A DNA stretch of 51,549 nt from a virus: IMG/VR virus record IMGVR_UViG_3300020430_000022, positions 1 through 51,549 of that record. The stretch is one strand, 5' to 3'. This document shows positions 39,989 to 47,851 of the stretch, in pieces. The translations under genes and the position numbers were made by a program. Positions within the stretch are counted from its first letter, which is position 1; the number at the start of each line of letters is the position of its first letter. The notes beneath the pieces were generated by a model. That model ran no database searches. It had not been told where the DNA came from and saw nothing but the letters and a program-made list of their open reading frames with translations.

Positions 39989-39997
39989 GATATATAA
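39989..39997 (+). promoter_or_regulatory. late promoter motif GATATATAA of the tape-measure gene
   Basis: It lies 64 nt before the GTG at 40062, with a GC-rich hairpin in the leader between them. Confidence 0.7.
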
Positions 39998-40006
39998 TAT
40001 AGTATA

Positions 40007-40038
40007 GGGGTATGTTCCCAAAAGCATACCCCTTACTT
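40007..40038 (+). terminator. hairpin in the tape-measure leader (terminator or attenuator)
   Basis: Eight perfect pairs, GGGGTATG/CATACCCC (40007-40014 with 40025-40032), 10-nt loop, followed by TTACTTTT. It lies downstream of the promoter motif at 39989 but upstream of the gene, so it may end upstream transcripts or shape the new 5' end. Confidence 0.55.
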
Positions 40039-40061
40039 TTAAAAATATATGGAGTAATCTA

Positions 40062-43000
40062 GTGAATTTCAAATTTCTACAAAGTGCTTTTGATAAGTTA
40101 GGTGGACAAACAGGTCTACTAGAAGAAATAAGAGACAATACAGAACAAACCGCGGTAGCATTAAATCCAGGCGGTGAATTATTCGATCGTATGGATCGAC
40201 TAGTTCAGGCTATGGAAAACTTAGAATCAGCTGCTGCTGGTGGAAAAGGAGGTTTACAGCAAGCTATTCTTTTAAAACTAGTTTCTCCAACACTTAAACC
40301 TATCGGTCTAGGTTTAGGTTTCATCGTTGACGCTTTAGAGAAAGCAGGTCCTGGAAAGGAACTTGCTGAAAAAATGGATGCCTTAACAAAAGGCCTAGTT
40401 TTACTGGGTGACGTAGGAGCATCTATTCTTAAATTTGCAGGATATATGATTCTAGCAACTCCACTGTTATTAGTAGCAGCGGTTGCTTCTATTATATGGG
40501 TACCAGCAACTATATTGATGATAAAAGGTCTGATGTATGCAACTGAAGGCCTAGACGAAGAGAGAATGAAGAAAATCGTTCTGCTAGGTGATGTAGGTGC
40601 GTCAATACTTAAACTAGCAGGTTCATTAGCTCTAGTAGCTCTGTTAGCTATTCCAGCTCTAGTTGGTCTATTAGCAACTACAGTTATATTAGTAGGTATT
40701 GCAGGCGTATTTAAAATCTTAGACATGATTGGTGCAGATCCTAAGAGAATGGAAAACTTCGGTGATTCTATTAAATCATTAGGTCTTGGTCTGCTACTAC
40801 TATCAGGTACTTTAGCACTTATTTCAATAGTGGCAATGCCAGTTCTAAAAGGACTTGCGGTTGCTATGGCAGTTATTGCGGGTATTGGCTTAACCTTCTT
40901 TTTATTAGATAAATTAGGTGTAGATAAATCTATGCGAACCATGTCGCTTAGCCTAATGTTAGTATCTTTATCTATAGTTACGTTAGCAACAGCATTAGCA
41001 CTAGCTGATATTTTAATGCCACCTTTAGAAAGAACATTAGAAATTGGAGCAATTATCGGTGGAACTGCAATAGTATTTGCATTAGCTGGTCTGCTTAAAA
41101 CTCAAATTGTACAAGGTGCTCTGGTTATGGCGTTAGCAGGTATATCTCTAGTTGTAATCGGATTTGGTTTACAAATGATTGAGAAAGCCCTGCCAGATAA
41201 AGACAGATGGGAATTCATAGGTCAAGTTGGTGCAATCGTTGGCGGTCTTGGTGTTGCTATGGCTCTAGCCGGTGCGGGTGCAGCGTTCATCGCAGCTGGT
41301 GCTGGTGTAATGATTCTAGCAGGTGGTGCTCTAGTTGTAATAGGTTTAGGTTTAAAAACAATCGCATCAGTAGACTTTGCTACACTAGGCGCTCTATCTA
41401 ATGGTAAAGGTAATAAACCATTTGATTGGTCTGGTGAAGTTAGTGAAGGTTTCTTAGGTTTCGGCGCGGGTCGTAAGAAGACTAACTTTGAGGTTGCAAT
41501 GGAAGCAATAGCAGCGGGTATGGCATTAGGACCAGTATCAATTGCAGGTATTTTAGCTGGTGCACCAACATTAATTCTAGCTTCAACAGCCCTAGTTGGA
41601 ATTGCAGTTGGTTTAAGAACATTTAAAGCTGTAGTTGCAGAAGCAGATCTACCAAAATTATCAGATAATGTAAACTATATTGTAAGTGGTTTAGCAGATA
41701 CATTTGCACAAGTAGGTCAGAAATATCCAGGTGGAGGTGGTGGTATCATGTCAGCACTATTTGGTTCTGGCTCTGATACTTCAGTTGTAGCTCAGGGTAT
41801 CTCTGCTGTAAGTGGTATGGGTAGAGCACTAAAAGGTATTGCAAAAGGCGTTCAAGCAATGGCGGAACTAAAGTTCCCAACTGGTTTTGATAAAGATGGT
41901 AATCCAACAGGATATGAGACTATCAATCTAACAACCGCAGTTCCTGCATTAATTGCTAATACACAATTAATTGTTACAGGTTTAAGTAAGACATTCGCAG
42001 AAGTAGGAGAATCAGATGCTGCTCAAGGTAGTACATGGTTTACTTCATCATCTTATGAAAAAGGTATTAAGGTTGTTAAGAAAATGGGTGAACCTCTATA
42101 TAACTTAGCAAATGGAGTACAGAATATGGCGAACTTAAAGTTCCCAACAGGTTATGATAAAGATGGTAATCCAACTGGCTTTAAATCTATTGGTAATGTA
42201 GGTTCGTTAGTTAAAAAATTAACTAAGAATACAAAAGCTATTATTATTGGTTTAGCTGGTGTATTCGAAGAAGTTGGTAAATCAGATGCTGCAGATACAG
42301 GATGGTTTAGCAAGAATAATTTCGAGAAAGGTATATACGTTGCACAACAGCTAGCAGATCCTTATGAATCATTAGCAGATGCAGTACAATATGTAAATGA
42401 GATTACAAGCGGTCTTCAAGATGCACAAGAGGTTAAAGGTAAAGTTACTGCGATGATTTCTGCAATTACAGATGCGGGAGGCACAGATGCATCAGTATTA
42501 TCATCTAAAGCATATTTAATTAGAGTAATCGGAAGTACTTATGAAAAACTAAGTACTGCAATTCCAGCTATTGTATCTTCAATCGCTACATTTACAGTTG
42601 ATAAAGCAAAAGCATTTGCTGCTATCTTTGGTGGTGAATCTCCGGCTGAACTATTTGAATCTAAAACTAAGTTCTTGGGCGGTTTAACAGCATCTTATAT
42701 GAGAATGGCTATGGCTATTCCTCTGATTGTTGGTTCAATTAACTCAGTTCAAGCAGAACAATTAGATTCATTCACTGCAATCTACGGAGGTAAGATGACC
42801 GAGATTGAAACTATGACAGCTAGAGAAAGTTTATTCGTAGCTGTGGGTGATTCTTATGAGAAAGTGGGCAGAGCAGTACCTCAAATTACTTCAGCAATCT
42901 CTGGCGTGGATCCTGAAGCATTCGATAGATTTAAAGGACTATTCATCGGAAAGGTTGGTATGATAAGACCTATCGCAGGTTATGAAGCTCAAGCTGCACT

Positions 43001-43439
43001 TTGGGATGCAATCGGTAGAAATATGGGTGCAACTGCGACAGCATTCCCAACAATCGCTGAAGGTATTAATGCGATGGATCTGGCTAAGTTAACTGAAACT
43101 AGACAAATGTTTGAAGCACTTGCAGTTTTAGCCGAAGGTGGTGAATCTCCAGAAGATATTCTAGAAGCAATGGGTGAATCTCTATCGACTGCCTTAGAAA
43201 ATCTAACAGACATGATTGAGACGTTTAGAACTACTGTAGAAACTGGTAACGCTGAAACTGGTGGTATACTTGAGGGTGTTGCATCGACAGTTGGTGGAGC
43301 AGTTGGAGCATTTAGAGATGCAGTTACTGGTGGCGGTGGTGCAGGTGATAGCAGACAGGTTGTAACTGCAATTCAAAACCTACAAAGACAACTTCTGACA
43401 GTGGGTATTAAGTTAAAGAATCAAGATCTTTTCGGATAA
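40062..43439 (+). CDS. tape-measure-like tail protein (gp29 role)
   Basis: A 1125-residue, helical, Ala/Gly/Leu-rich protein, the longest gene in the window. Residues about 100-450 are strongly hydrophobic, with repeated transmembrane-like helices, and LLGDVGASILK occurs twice (near 130 and 180). Two copies of LKFPTG-DKDGNPTG (near residues 604 and 693) mark an internal duplication. Long hydrophobic helical proteins right after tail assembly chaperones are tape measures. It is about twice the length of T4 gp29 (590), which by the usual scaling of tail length with tape length suggests a long tail. It starts at GTG, and the nearby start context TAATCTAGTGAA is weak. Confidence 0.65.
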   Translation: MNFKFLQSAFDKLGGQTGLLEEIRDNTEQTAVALNPGGELFDRMDRLVQAMENLESAAAGGKGGLQQAILLKLVSPTLKPIGLGLGFIVDALEKAGPGKELAEKMDALTKGLVLLGDVGASILKFAGYMILATPLLLVAAVASIIWVPATILMIKGLMYATEGLDEERMKKIVLLGDVGASILKLAGSLALVALLAIPALVGLLATTVILVGIAGVFKILDMIGADPKRMENFGDSIKSLGLGLLLLSGTLALISIVAMPVLKGLAVAMAVIAGIGLTFFLLDKLGVDKSMRTMSLSLMLVSLSIVTLATALALADILMPPLERTLEIGAIIGGTAIVFALAGLLKTQIVQGALVMALAGISLVVIGFGLQMIEKALPDKDRWEFIGQVGAIVGGLGVAMALAGAGAAFIAAGAGVMILAGGALVVIGLGLKTIASVDFATLGALSNGKGNKPFDWSGEVSEGFLGFGAGRKKTNFEVAMEAIAAGMALGPVSIAGILAGAPTLILASTALVGIAVGLRTFKAVVAEADLPKLSDNVNYIVSGLADTFAQVGQKYPGGGGGIMSALFGSGSDTSVVAQGISAVSGMGRALKGIAKGVQAMAELKFPTGFDKDGNPTGYETINLTTAVPALIANTQLIVTGLSKTFAEVGESDAAQGSTWFTSSSYEKGIKVVKKMGEPLYNLANGVQNMANLKFPTGYDKDGNPTGFKSIGNVGSLVKKLTKNTKAIIIGLAGVFEEVGKSDAADTGWFSKNNFEKGIYVAQQLADPYESLADAVQYVNEITSGLQDAQEVKGKVTAMISAITDAGGTDASVLSSKAYLIRVIGSTYEKLSTAIPAIVSSIATFTVDKAKAFAAIFGGESPAELFESKTKFLGGLTASYMRMAMAIPLIVGSINSVQAEQLDSFTAIYGGKMTEIETMTARESLFVAVGDSYEKVGRAVPQITSAISGVDPEAFDRFKGLFIGKVGMIRPIAGYEAQAALWDAIGRNMGATATAFPTIAEGINAMDLAKLTETRQMFEALAVLAEGGESPEDILEAMGESLSTALENLTDMIETFRTTVETGNAETGGILEGVASTVGGAVGAFRDAVTGGGGAGDSRQVVTAIQNLQRQLLTVGIKLKNQDLFG

Positions 43440-43474
43440 TTGTAAACTTTTAATGGCTATTGAATATAACCATT

Positions 43475-43702
43475 ATGATAACATCAACAATTTGCCAATA
43501 CGATAGTTCGACACTTAAGTCAGCAGCGTATAACTATAAACATAAAACTTTAACAGTACATTTTAATCATGCTTCCTATTTATACACTGGTGTCAGTCAT
43601 TCTGATTTCGAGGCTTTTAACCAAGCTGATTCTCAGGGAAGAGCCTTAAATGAACTTATTAAAGGTAAATATGAATATGAAAAGATTAATCAAGAAGATT
43701 AA
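43475..43702 (+). CDS. KTSC domain protein
   Basis: A 75-residue protein starting at ATG 43475 (an upstream in-frame TTG at 43460 is less likely). The pattern ITSTICQYDSSTLKSAAYNY, LTVHFNHASYLYTGVSHSDF and then [18 protein letters not shown] is that of the KTSC domain (PF13619), a small beta domain found in phages and bacterial lysyl-tRNA-synthetase-associated or mobile contexts, with unknown function. It overlaps the next tiny gene. Confidence 0.75.
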   Translation: MITSTICQYDSSTLKSAAYNYKHKTLTVHFNHASYLYTGVSHSDFEAFNQADSQGRALNELIKGKYEYEKINQED

Positions 43703-43787
43703 AGAATGGCATGCCTATTGGGTGTGGATTGAAGAGCAGCGAATTAAAGCTGCAGAACATTCAGGTAGTGCAGGACCATTACTATAA
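43677..43787 (+). CDS. very small basic protein
   Basis: A 36-residue reading frame overlapping the end of the KTSC gene by 26 nt and ending 6 nt before the tRNA. It begins [20 protein letters not shown] and looks like one amphipathic helix. It is too short for a family call and could be chance. Confidence 0.4.
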   Translation: MKRLIKKIKEWHAYWVWIEEQRIKAAEHSGSAGPLL

Positions 43788-43793
43788 AAAACC

Positions 43794-43879
<86 letters not shown>

Positions 43880-43890
43880 AAACTTAAAAT

Positions 43891-44082
43891 ATGAAAGTAT
43901 TTAAAAGAAGCGTAAAGCGTAGAAAATTATTTGGTGTATGTGGTGGTTTAGCAGCATACACTGGAACAGATCCTCTTCTTTGGAGGTTCGCAGCAGTTGT
44001 TATGTTCTTATGGCCATACGTGCCAGCATTATTACTGTATTTATTTTTAACCTTTTTAACAGAAGAAGATGCCGACATTTAA
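43891..44082 (+). CDS. PspC-domain membrane protein
   Basis: A 63-residue protein directly after the tRNA. The first half, [20 protein letters not shown], is the PspC signature (PF04024), followed by one or two transmembrane helices ([28 protein letters not shown]). In bacteria PspC senses envelope stress and regulates the phage-shock response. A phage copy may act at the inner membrane during infection, but that is inference. It overlaps the next gene by 14 nt. Confidence 0.8.
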   Translation: MKVFKRSVKRRKLFGVCGGLAAYTGTDPLLWRFAAVVMFLWPYVPALLLYLFLTFLTEEDADI

Positions 44083-44392
44083 CAACGTACAATTTAAGAA
44101 ACATCCAGTAAGTAAAGGTTGGGCTGGAATTTATATCTTTGAAGATAACACTAGACTGAGTGTGGTTTGTGGTGAGACAATGTATTGTGACCCTAAATCT
44201 AACCTGCCTAAACTAGAAGACTATCATGCTTTTGAAGTTGCAGTCTTAAATGACAAAGATGAATTTATTACAAAACAATATTATCCTGAAAATAATGAAG
44301 ATGTAGTGGGCTGGCAATCTAGAGAAATGATTACACAATTGATGGCCAATATTGAAACAAACTCAGACAAAGCAATTACAACTAATAAATAA
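44069..44392 (+). CDS. unknown small protein
   Basis: A 107-residue protein, probably beta-rich in its first 80 residues (GWAGIYIFEDNTRLSVVCGE) with a helical C-terminus. It overlaps PspC by 14 nt and is 6 nt before the next gene. No family recognised. Confidence 0.6.
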   Translation: MPTFNNVQFKKHPVSKGWAGIYIFEDNTRLSVVCGETMYCDPKSNLPKLEDYHAFEVAVLNDKDEFITKQYYPENNEDVVGWQSREMITQLMANIETNSDKAITTNK

Positions 44393-44398
44393 ACTACT

Positions 44399-44626
44399 AT
44401 GACAAGAGCAAGTATCGTACAAAGACTTTTAGAAGCAGAGTTAATCAACGCTGAAGAGGCAGTAATTCTGTTAAACAATAAGCCAGATACTAGTTACACA
44501 TTTCAACCACAGAGAGGTACAGATAACTATTGGTTTACAACTCAAACTGAAACCTTACCTCCTTCGTTCTCGTCTAGTTCTTGGGAATATCCTGACACTA
44601 AATTTACACCTCCTACGGATAATTAA
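44399..44626 (+). CDS. unknown small protein with N-terminal helix pair
   Basis: A 75-residue protein. The first 30 residues, RASIVQRLLEAELINAEEAV, form a helix-turn-helix-like pair of the short C-terminal oligomerisation type. The rest is Thr/Ser/Pro-rich and probably disordered. No family recognised. Confidence 0.55.
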   Translation: MTRASIVQRLLEAELINAEEAVILLNNKPDTSYTFQPQRGTDNYWFTTQTETLPPSFSSSSWEYPDTKFTPPTDN

Positions 44627-44643
44627 TCACAAACCAACATTTA

Positions 44644-44805
44644 ATGTCTAAGTCACGCAAAGCCTTTGAAGGCGAGCACGATGAAAATGATCGTAAGCGT
44701 AAACTCAACTACAAAAAGCGTAAGCAACGTAGTCAAGAGCCAAAAAGAAAGTTTAAAAATATAAGATCTTGGGAAGATCTCGATGAAGATGAGTATAATT
44801 TCTAG
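44644..44805 (+). CDS. small basic protein of unknown function
   Basis: A 53-residue highly basic protein (KRKLNYKKRKQRSQEPKRK in the middle) with an acidic tail SWEDLDEDEYNF. It could bind nucleic acid. It overlaps the following gene by 23 nt in another frame. Too short for a family call. Confidence 0.5.
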   Translation: MSKSRKAFEGEHDENDRKRKLNYKKRKQRSQEPKRKFKNIRSWEDLDEDEYNF

Positions 44806-45046
44806 AACACCGTTAATTTGCGACTACTCTCACATGAGTGAAGAGGCTTTTATGTGGATGTTTGTCACGCCCATTTTAATGGACCCTGACGACATCACGC
44901 AAGGAGTCTATGGATTATGCAGAGCAGGAGCTTTCGGACGACTGGTACATATTCTAACAAGAGCAGGAGCCCCTGAACCTAAGATTGTAAACGTAATTAA
45001 TGACCCAGAGCATGAACTCACCTACGAACTTCAGCCAAACGAATAA
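44783..45046 (+). CDS. unknown small protein
   Basis: An 87-residue protein with a compact helical look (SEEAFMWMFVTPILMDPDD, YGLCRAGAFGRLVHILTRA). It overlaps its neighbours on both sides in the crowded accessory strip. No family recognised. Confidence 0.55.
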   Translation: MKMSIISRTPLICDYSHMSEEAFMWMFVTPILMDPDDITQGVYGLCRAGAFGRLVHILTRAGAPEPKIVNVINDPEHELTYELQPNE

Positions 45047-45101
45047 TTTCAACGACCACATTTACTGGGAAGACTCCTGGAATGGCGAGTATGAAGACTG
45101 A
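45012..45101 (+). CDS. tiny reading frame overlapping the previous gene
   Basis: A 29-residue reading frame beginning MNSPTNFSQTNNFNDHIYWE and ending GEYED, overlapping the previous gene by 35 nt. It is Asn- and acid-rich. Existence is uncertain. Confidence 0.3.
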   Translation: MNSPTNFSQTNNFNDHIYWEDSWNGEYED

Positions 45102-45144
45102 AACAAGTTGTAGTATTTAACTATAACTACTAAATCAGTTTATT

Positions 45145-45984
45145 ATGCCAGAGTTAGCGGAACTCAAATTCACATCAGACTACGTCAATCAAGTATCGGA
45201 AGGTATGACTTATATTGGAGTCAAAAAGAATCCAGTTCATAAGTGTGAAGATATTGACCAAGAGTATTTTAACAATCAAGAATTTACTATTAGATCAGAA
45301 TCTAGAGGTAAAGAGATGGTTCTTACGATGGAAAGAAACCAGGTATCAATGCCTATTCAATTTACGATGGGTATGACTGGTCATTTCAAAGTTACAAATA
45401 CTGGCCAAGAGCCAAAACACACTCACCTATTTTTCTACAGATCAGACGGTACTACACTCTGTTTTGTAGATGTTAGACGTTTTGGTAAATGGAAAGTAGC
45501 TCAAGATTGGAACAAGAAGAGAGGACCAGATCCAACGACAGAATACGATGAGTTCTGGACTAATGTGATGACTAACTTGACAAAACTGAAGAAACCACTC
45601 TATGAAATGCTGATGGACCAAAAATACTTCAATGGTATTGGTAACTATCTAAGAGCAGAGATAATTTATAGAGCAGGTGATGTTGACCCATTTCTTCCAG
45701 CAGGAATGCAGTTCGCTAAATACCCAAAACTTTTAGAACTATGTAGAGATATTCCACTTCTAGCCTATGCAAAGGGTGGTGGTGCGATCAAAGATTGGGA
45801 TAATCCATTTGGTGATAATGCAATTACTGAGAAGTTTATGCTTTGCTATGGTAATCCAACTATGTCAAAGAGAAAAGATAGAAATGGCAGAACATTCTGG
45901 TACGATCCAAAGTGGGATGATGTACCAACGAGTAGAGAAGATTTAGGAGATTATCTATATGAGCGCGGCGGATTGGCTAGATAA
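45145..45984 (+). CDS. Fpg/Nei-family DNA glycosylase, zincless
   Basis: A 279-residue base-excision repair glycosylase/AP lyase. The N-terminus MPELAE supplies the catalytic proline and glutamate (P2, E3). The helix-two-turn-helix is YFNGIGNYLRAEIIYRAG followed by DVDP. VDVRRFGKW is the conserved void-filling/intercalation region. The C-terminal finger, CYGNPTMSKRKDRNGRTFWY, keeps the GRTF arginine loop but lacks the four zinc cysteines, like NEIL1-type zincless fingers. It would remove oxidised bases. It overlaps the next small gene by 26 nt. Confidence 0.88.
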   Translation: MPELAELKFTSDYVNQVSEGMTYIGVKKNPVHKCEDIDQEYFNNQEFTIRSESRGKEMVLTMERNQVSMPIQFTMGMTGHFKVTNTGQEPKHTHLFFYRSDGTTLCFVDVRRFGKWKVAQDWNKKRGPDPTTEYDEFWTNVMTNLTKLKKPLYEMLMDQKYFNGIGNYLRAEIIYRAGDVDPFLPAGMQFAKYPKLLELCRDIPLLAYAKGGGAIKDWDNPFGDNAITEKFMLCYGNPTMSKRKDRNGRTFWYDPKWDDVPTSREDLGDYLYERGGLAR

Positions 45985-46138
45985 AAATGAGTGGCCGGAT
46001 CTGCCAGTAGATTCTTCTGCATTCTCACATTACACTCTAATGAGTAAGATAATGGAACAGTATGCAAAAGAATATCATGCAGAAAAACTAGAACAGGCTA
46101 GAAAATCAGAGATAACTCAGTTTAATAAGTTTTTGTAA
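45959..46138 (+). CDS. small helical protein of unknown function
   Basis: A 59-residue protein starting inside the glycosylase gene (overlap 26 nt) and ending immediately before the next ATG. It begins MSAADWLDKNEWPDLPVDSS and then has one long charged helix. The exact abutment with the next gene supports it being real. Confidence 0.55.
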   Translation: MSAADWLDKNEWPDLPVDSSAFSHYTLMSKIMEQYAKEYHAEKLEQARKSEITQFNKFL

Positions 46139-46567
46139 ATGCAAAGAGTAATTTTAGTTAGCGGATATTTTAACCCAATTCATAAGGGTCACATTGAGTA
46201 TTTTGAAAATGCTAGAAAGCGTGGCGACCAACTGTGGGTTATTGTTAACTCAGATTTACAGAGAGCATTAAAAGGCTCTACCGCATTTCAAGATGAACAA
46301 GAAAGATTAAAAATTGTCAGCTCATTAAGAGTAGTAGACAGAGCCTATCTGTCGATCGACAAAGATAGAACAGTTTGTGAGACTATTGAAAACATAGTCA
46401 AAAGCAATACTACCATCCATCGTAAATTCATGTTTGCGAACGGTGGAGATCAGGATAACAATTCAATTCCAGAGGCTCAAATCTGTAAAGAGCTTGGAGT
46501 AGAATTGGTAGATGGTCTAGGAGATAAAATACAATCGAGCTCGTGGCTCTTAAATAAAACAGAATGA
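46139..46567 (+). CDS. cytidylyltransferase-like nucleotidyltransferase
   Basis: A 142-residue HIGH-superfamily nucleotidyltransferase. SGYFNPIHKGHIEYF carries the HxGH motif (H15, H18), GDQLWVIVNSDLQ is the second strand and IQSSSWLL near the end corresponds to the ISSxxIR nucleotide motif, though with a changed ending. The family joins NMP groups to phosphorylated sugars, glycerol phosphate or nicotinamide mononucleotide. The substrate cannot be read from the sequence. It overlaps the next gene by 4 nt (ATGA). Confidence 0.8.
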   Translation: MQRVILVSGYFNPIHKGHIEYFENARKRGDQLWVIVNSDLQRALKGSTAFQDEQERLKIVSSLRVVDRAYLSIDKDRTVCETIENIVKSNTTIHRKFMFANGGDQDNNSIPEAQICKELGVELVDGLGDKIQSSSWLLNKTE

Positions 46568-46677
46568 TTTGGAAACTATTTGCAATCGGACTTGTAATCA
46601 CATGGATTTGGATTGCGTATGAATTATTGACAGCCCCGGAATACGACGAGAACGAAAACCCAATAGAAAAAGAATAA
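46564..46677 (+). CDS. single-pass small membrane protein
   Basis: A 37-residue protein: one transmembrane helix (LFAIGLVITWIWIAYELL) and an acidic tail. It is linked by an ATGA overlap to the nucleotidyltransferase and abuts the next gene exactly, which supports it being real. Confidence 0.55.
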   Translation: MIWKLFAIGLVITWIWIAYELLTAPEYDENENPIEKE

Positions 46678-47301
46678 ATGTGTAAGAAAAAAGAAAGAAT
46701 GCAGAACCTAATTGTCATCGGTCACCCAGATGAGAAGTCGTTCTGTTACAATGGTATATTCAAGACCATCAAGAAAACCTTATTAGAAGAGGAAGGCTAC
46801 TTAAATGAAATTGAAGTTATCGACCTGTATAGAGATAAATTCGTTAGACCTAGAGAGGAACTAATTGCAAAGTACAAAGAATTAGTTGATTGGGCAGATA
46901 GAATTTATTTCGTCTCACCAGTTTGGTGGTTCAGAATGACGCCAAGACTAGAGATATTCTTCGATGAAGTACTCACTCCAGGCTATGCATATCAATTCGT
47001 ACCAGTTATAGGTCCGTACGCATATCCCAGACCGTTTCTAAGCGACAAAAAGGTAAGAACTTATATAACACATGGTGCACCTGCACTGCCTGTTAGAACG
47101 CTTTATTTGAACTCTCCTAAACTAAGATTGGTAATGGGAGTATTTACATTTGTCTTCGGGTGGAGGTGGTCACTATGGTTTAAGACTAAACAATTCTGGT
47201 CTGTACCATTCGTTTCTACTGCAAAGAGAAAGAAGTATTTAGAAACAGTTCGAAAAGACGTCATAAGAGACATAAAGAAACATCAAACAAAAATAAAATG
47301 A
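46678..47301 (+). CDS. flavodoxin-fold NAD(P)H:quinone oxidoreductase-like protein
   Basis: A 207-residue protein of the flavodoxin-like NAD(P)H dehydrogenase family (PF02525): LIVIGHPDEKSFCYNGIF, a middle IEVIDLYRDKF strand, then DRIYFVSPVWWFRMTPRLE and FFDEVLTPGYAY, which form the FMN/FAD-binding and active-site loops. It would reduce quinones or similar electrophiles with two electrons. The start could also be the second Met (46699), directly before the first strand. A hydrophobic stretch (VMGVFTFVFGWRWSLWF) near residue 155 is unusual for a soluble enzyme. Confidence 0.8.
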   Translation: MCKKKERMQNLIVIGHPDEKSFCYNGIFKTIKKTLLEEEGYLNEIEVIDLYRDKFVRPREELIAKYKELVDWADRIYFVSPVWWFRMTPRLEIFFDEVLTPGYAYQFVPVIGPYAYPRPFLSDKKVRTYITHGAPALPVRTLYLNSPKLRLVMGVFTFVFGWRWSLWFKTKQFWSVPFVSTAKRKKYLETVRKDVIRDIKKHQTKIK

Positions 47302-47432
47302 CAGAATTTATCTATCATGCATTAGGATTTTGTGGAGAACACTGGCATCCAAATGCAATTAACATCACGGCTATGGTACTCATGGCTTCATTAGTTATTA
47401 AATCAATAAAGAACAAATATGAAAAAGTTTAA
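47298..47432 (+). CDS. small membrane-associated protein
   Basis: A 44-residue protein starting MTEFIYHALGFCGEHWHPNA, with one short hydrophobic helix (INITAMVLMASLVI) and a basic end. It overlaps both neighbours (4 nt and 14 nt). Function unknown. Confidence 0.5.
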   Translation: MTEFIYHALGFCGEHWHPNAINITAMVLMASLVIKSIKNKYEKV

Positions 47433-47610
47433 AGAGATTATGTTCACATGGTATGCAGTTATTTTTGCATTCATTTGTTTACTCTACTCAGTTGGACTAG
47501 GTCTTTCTGGTCAAACTGCAGAAGCACAATACTCGGCACACTGGCCTGGTACTATTCTGCTATTCGCAATCGCGGTAAATCAAATTCAAAATCAAAATAA
47601 GAAATCATGA
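47419..47610 (+). CDS. small two-helix membrane protein
   Basis: A 63-residue protein with two hydrophobic segments (WYAVIFAFICLLYSVGLGL and HWPGTILLFAIAV) separated by a short loop. It overlaps the next gene by 4 nt. No family recognised. Confidence 0.6.
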   Translation: MKKFKEIMFTWYAVIFAFICLLYSVGLGLSGQTAEAQYSAHWPGTILLFAIAVNQIQNQNKKS

Positions 47611-47846
47611 GTATCACAATGTTTATTGTAGGTGCTGTAATTTTCGCAGTCTATCTGTACTTCTTAATCTGGAATATCTTCTGGAGCTCTAAGAAACAGA
47701 GAGAAGAGAATTATCCAGGTCTGACAGGCATGGGAGATCCAGTAGACTACGATGGCATGGGTAATTATGGAAGATTTCCTAGTACAGTTCCTGAGAAGAG
47801 AAAAAGAGCTAAAAGAAACAAAACAAAAACCAAAGACAGAGTATAA
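47607..47846 (+). CDS. small membrane protein with basic tail
   Basis: A 79-residue protein: one N-terminal transmembrane helix (MFIVGAVIFAVYLYFLIW), then a Gly/Asp/Tyr-rich linker and a strongly basic C-terminus (KRKRAKRNKTKTK). The layout suits a protein held at the inner face of the membrane, possibly contacting nucleic acid. Function unknown. Confidence 0.6.
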   Translation: MSITMFIVGAVIFAVYLYFLIWNIFWSSKKQREENYPGLTGMGDPVDYDGMGNYGRFPSTVPEKRKRAKRNKTKTKDRV

Positions 47847-47851
47847 GAACT

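Noticed and set aside
40205-40942. 245-residue minus-strand open frame
   Set aside because: A shadow of the tape-measure gene, which continues far on both sides with a consistent protein pattern; the reverse frame has no recognisable features.
43453-43506. 17-codon open frame after the tape-measure gene
   Set aside because: Out of frame with, and overlapping, the KTSC start; no features.
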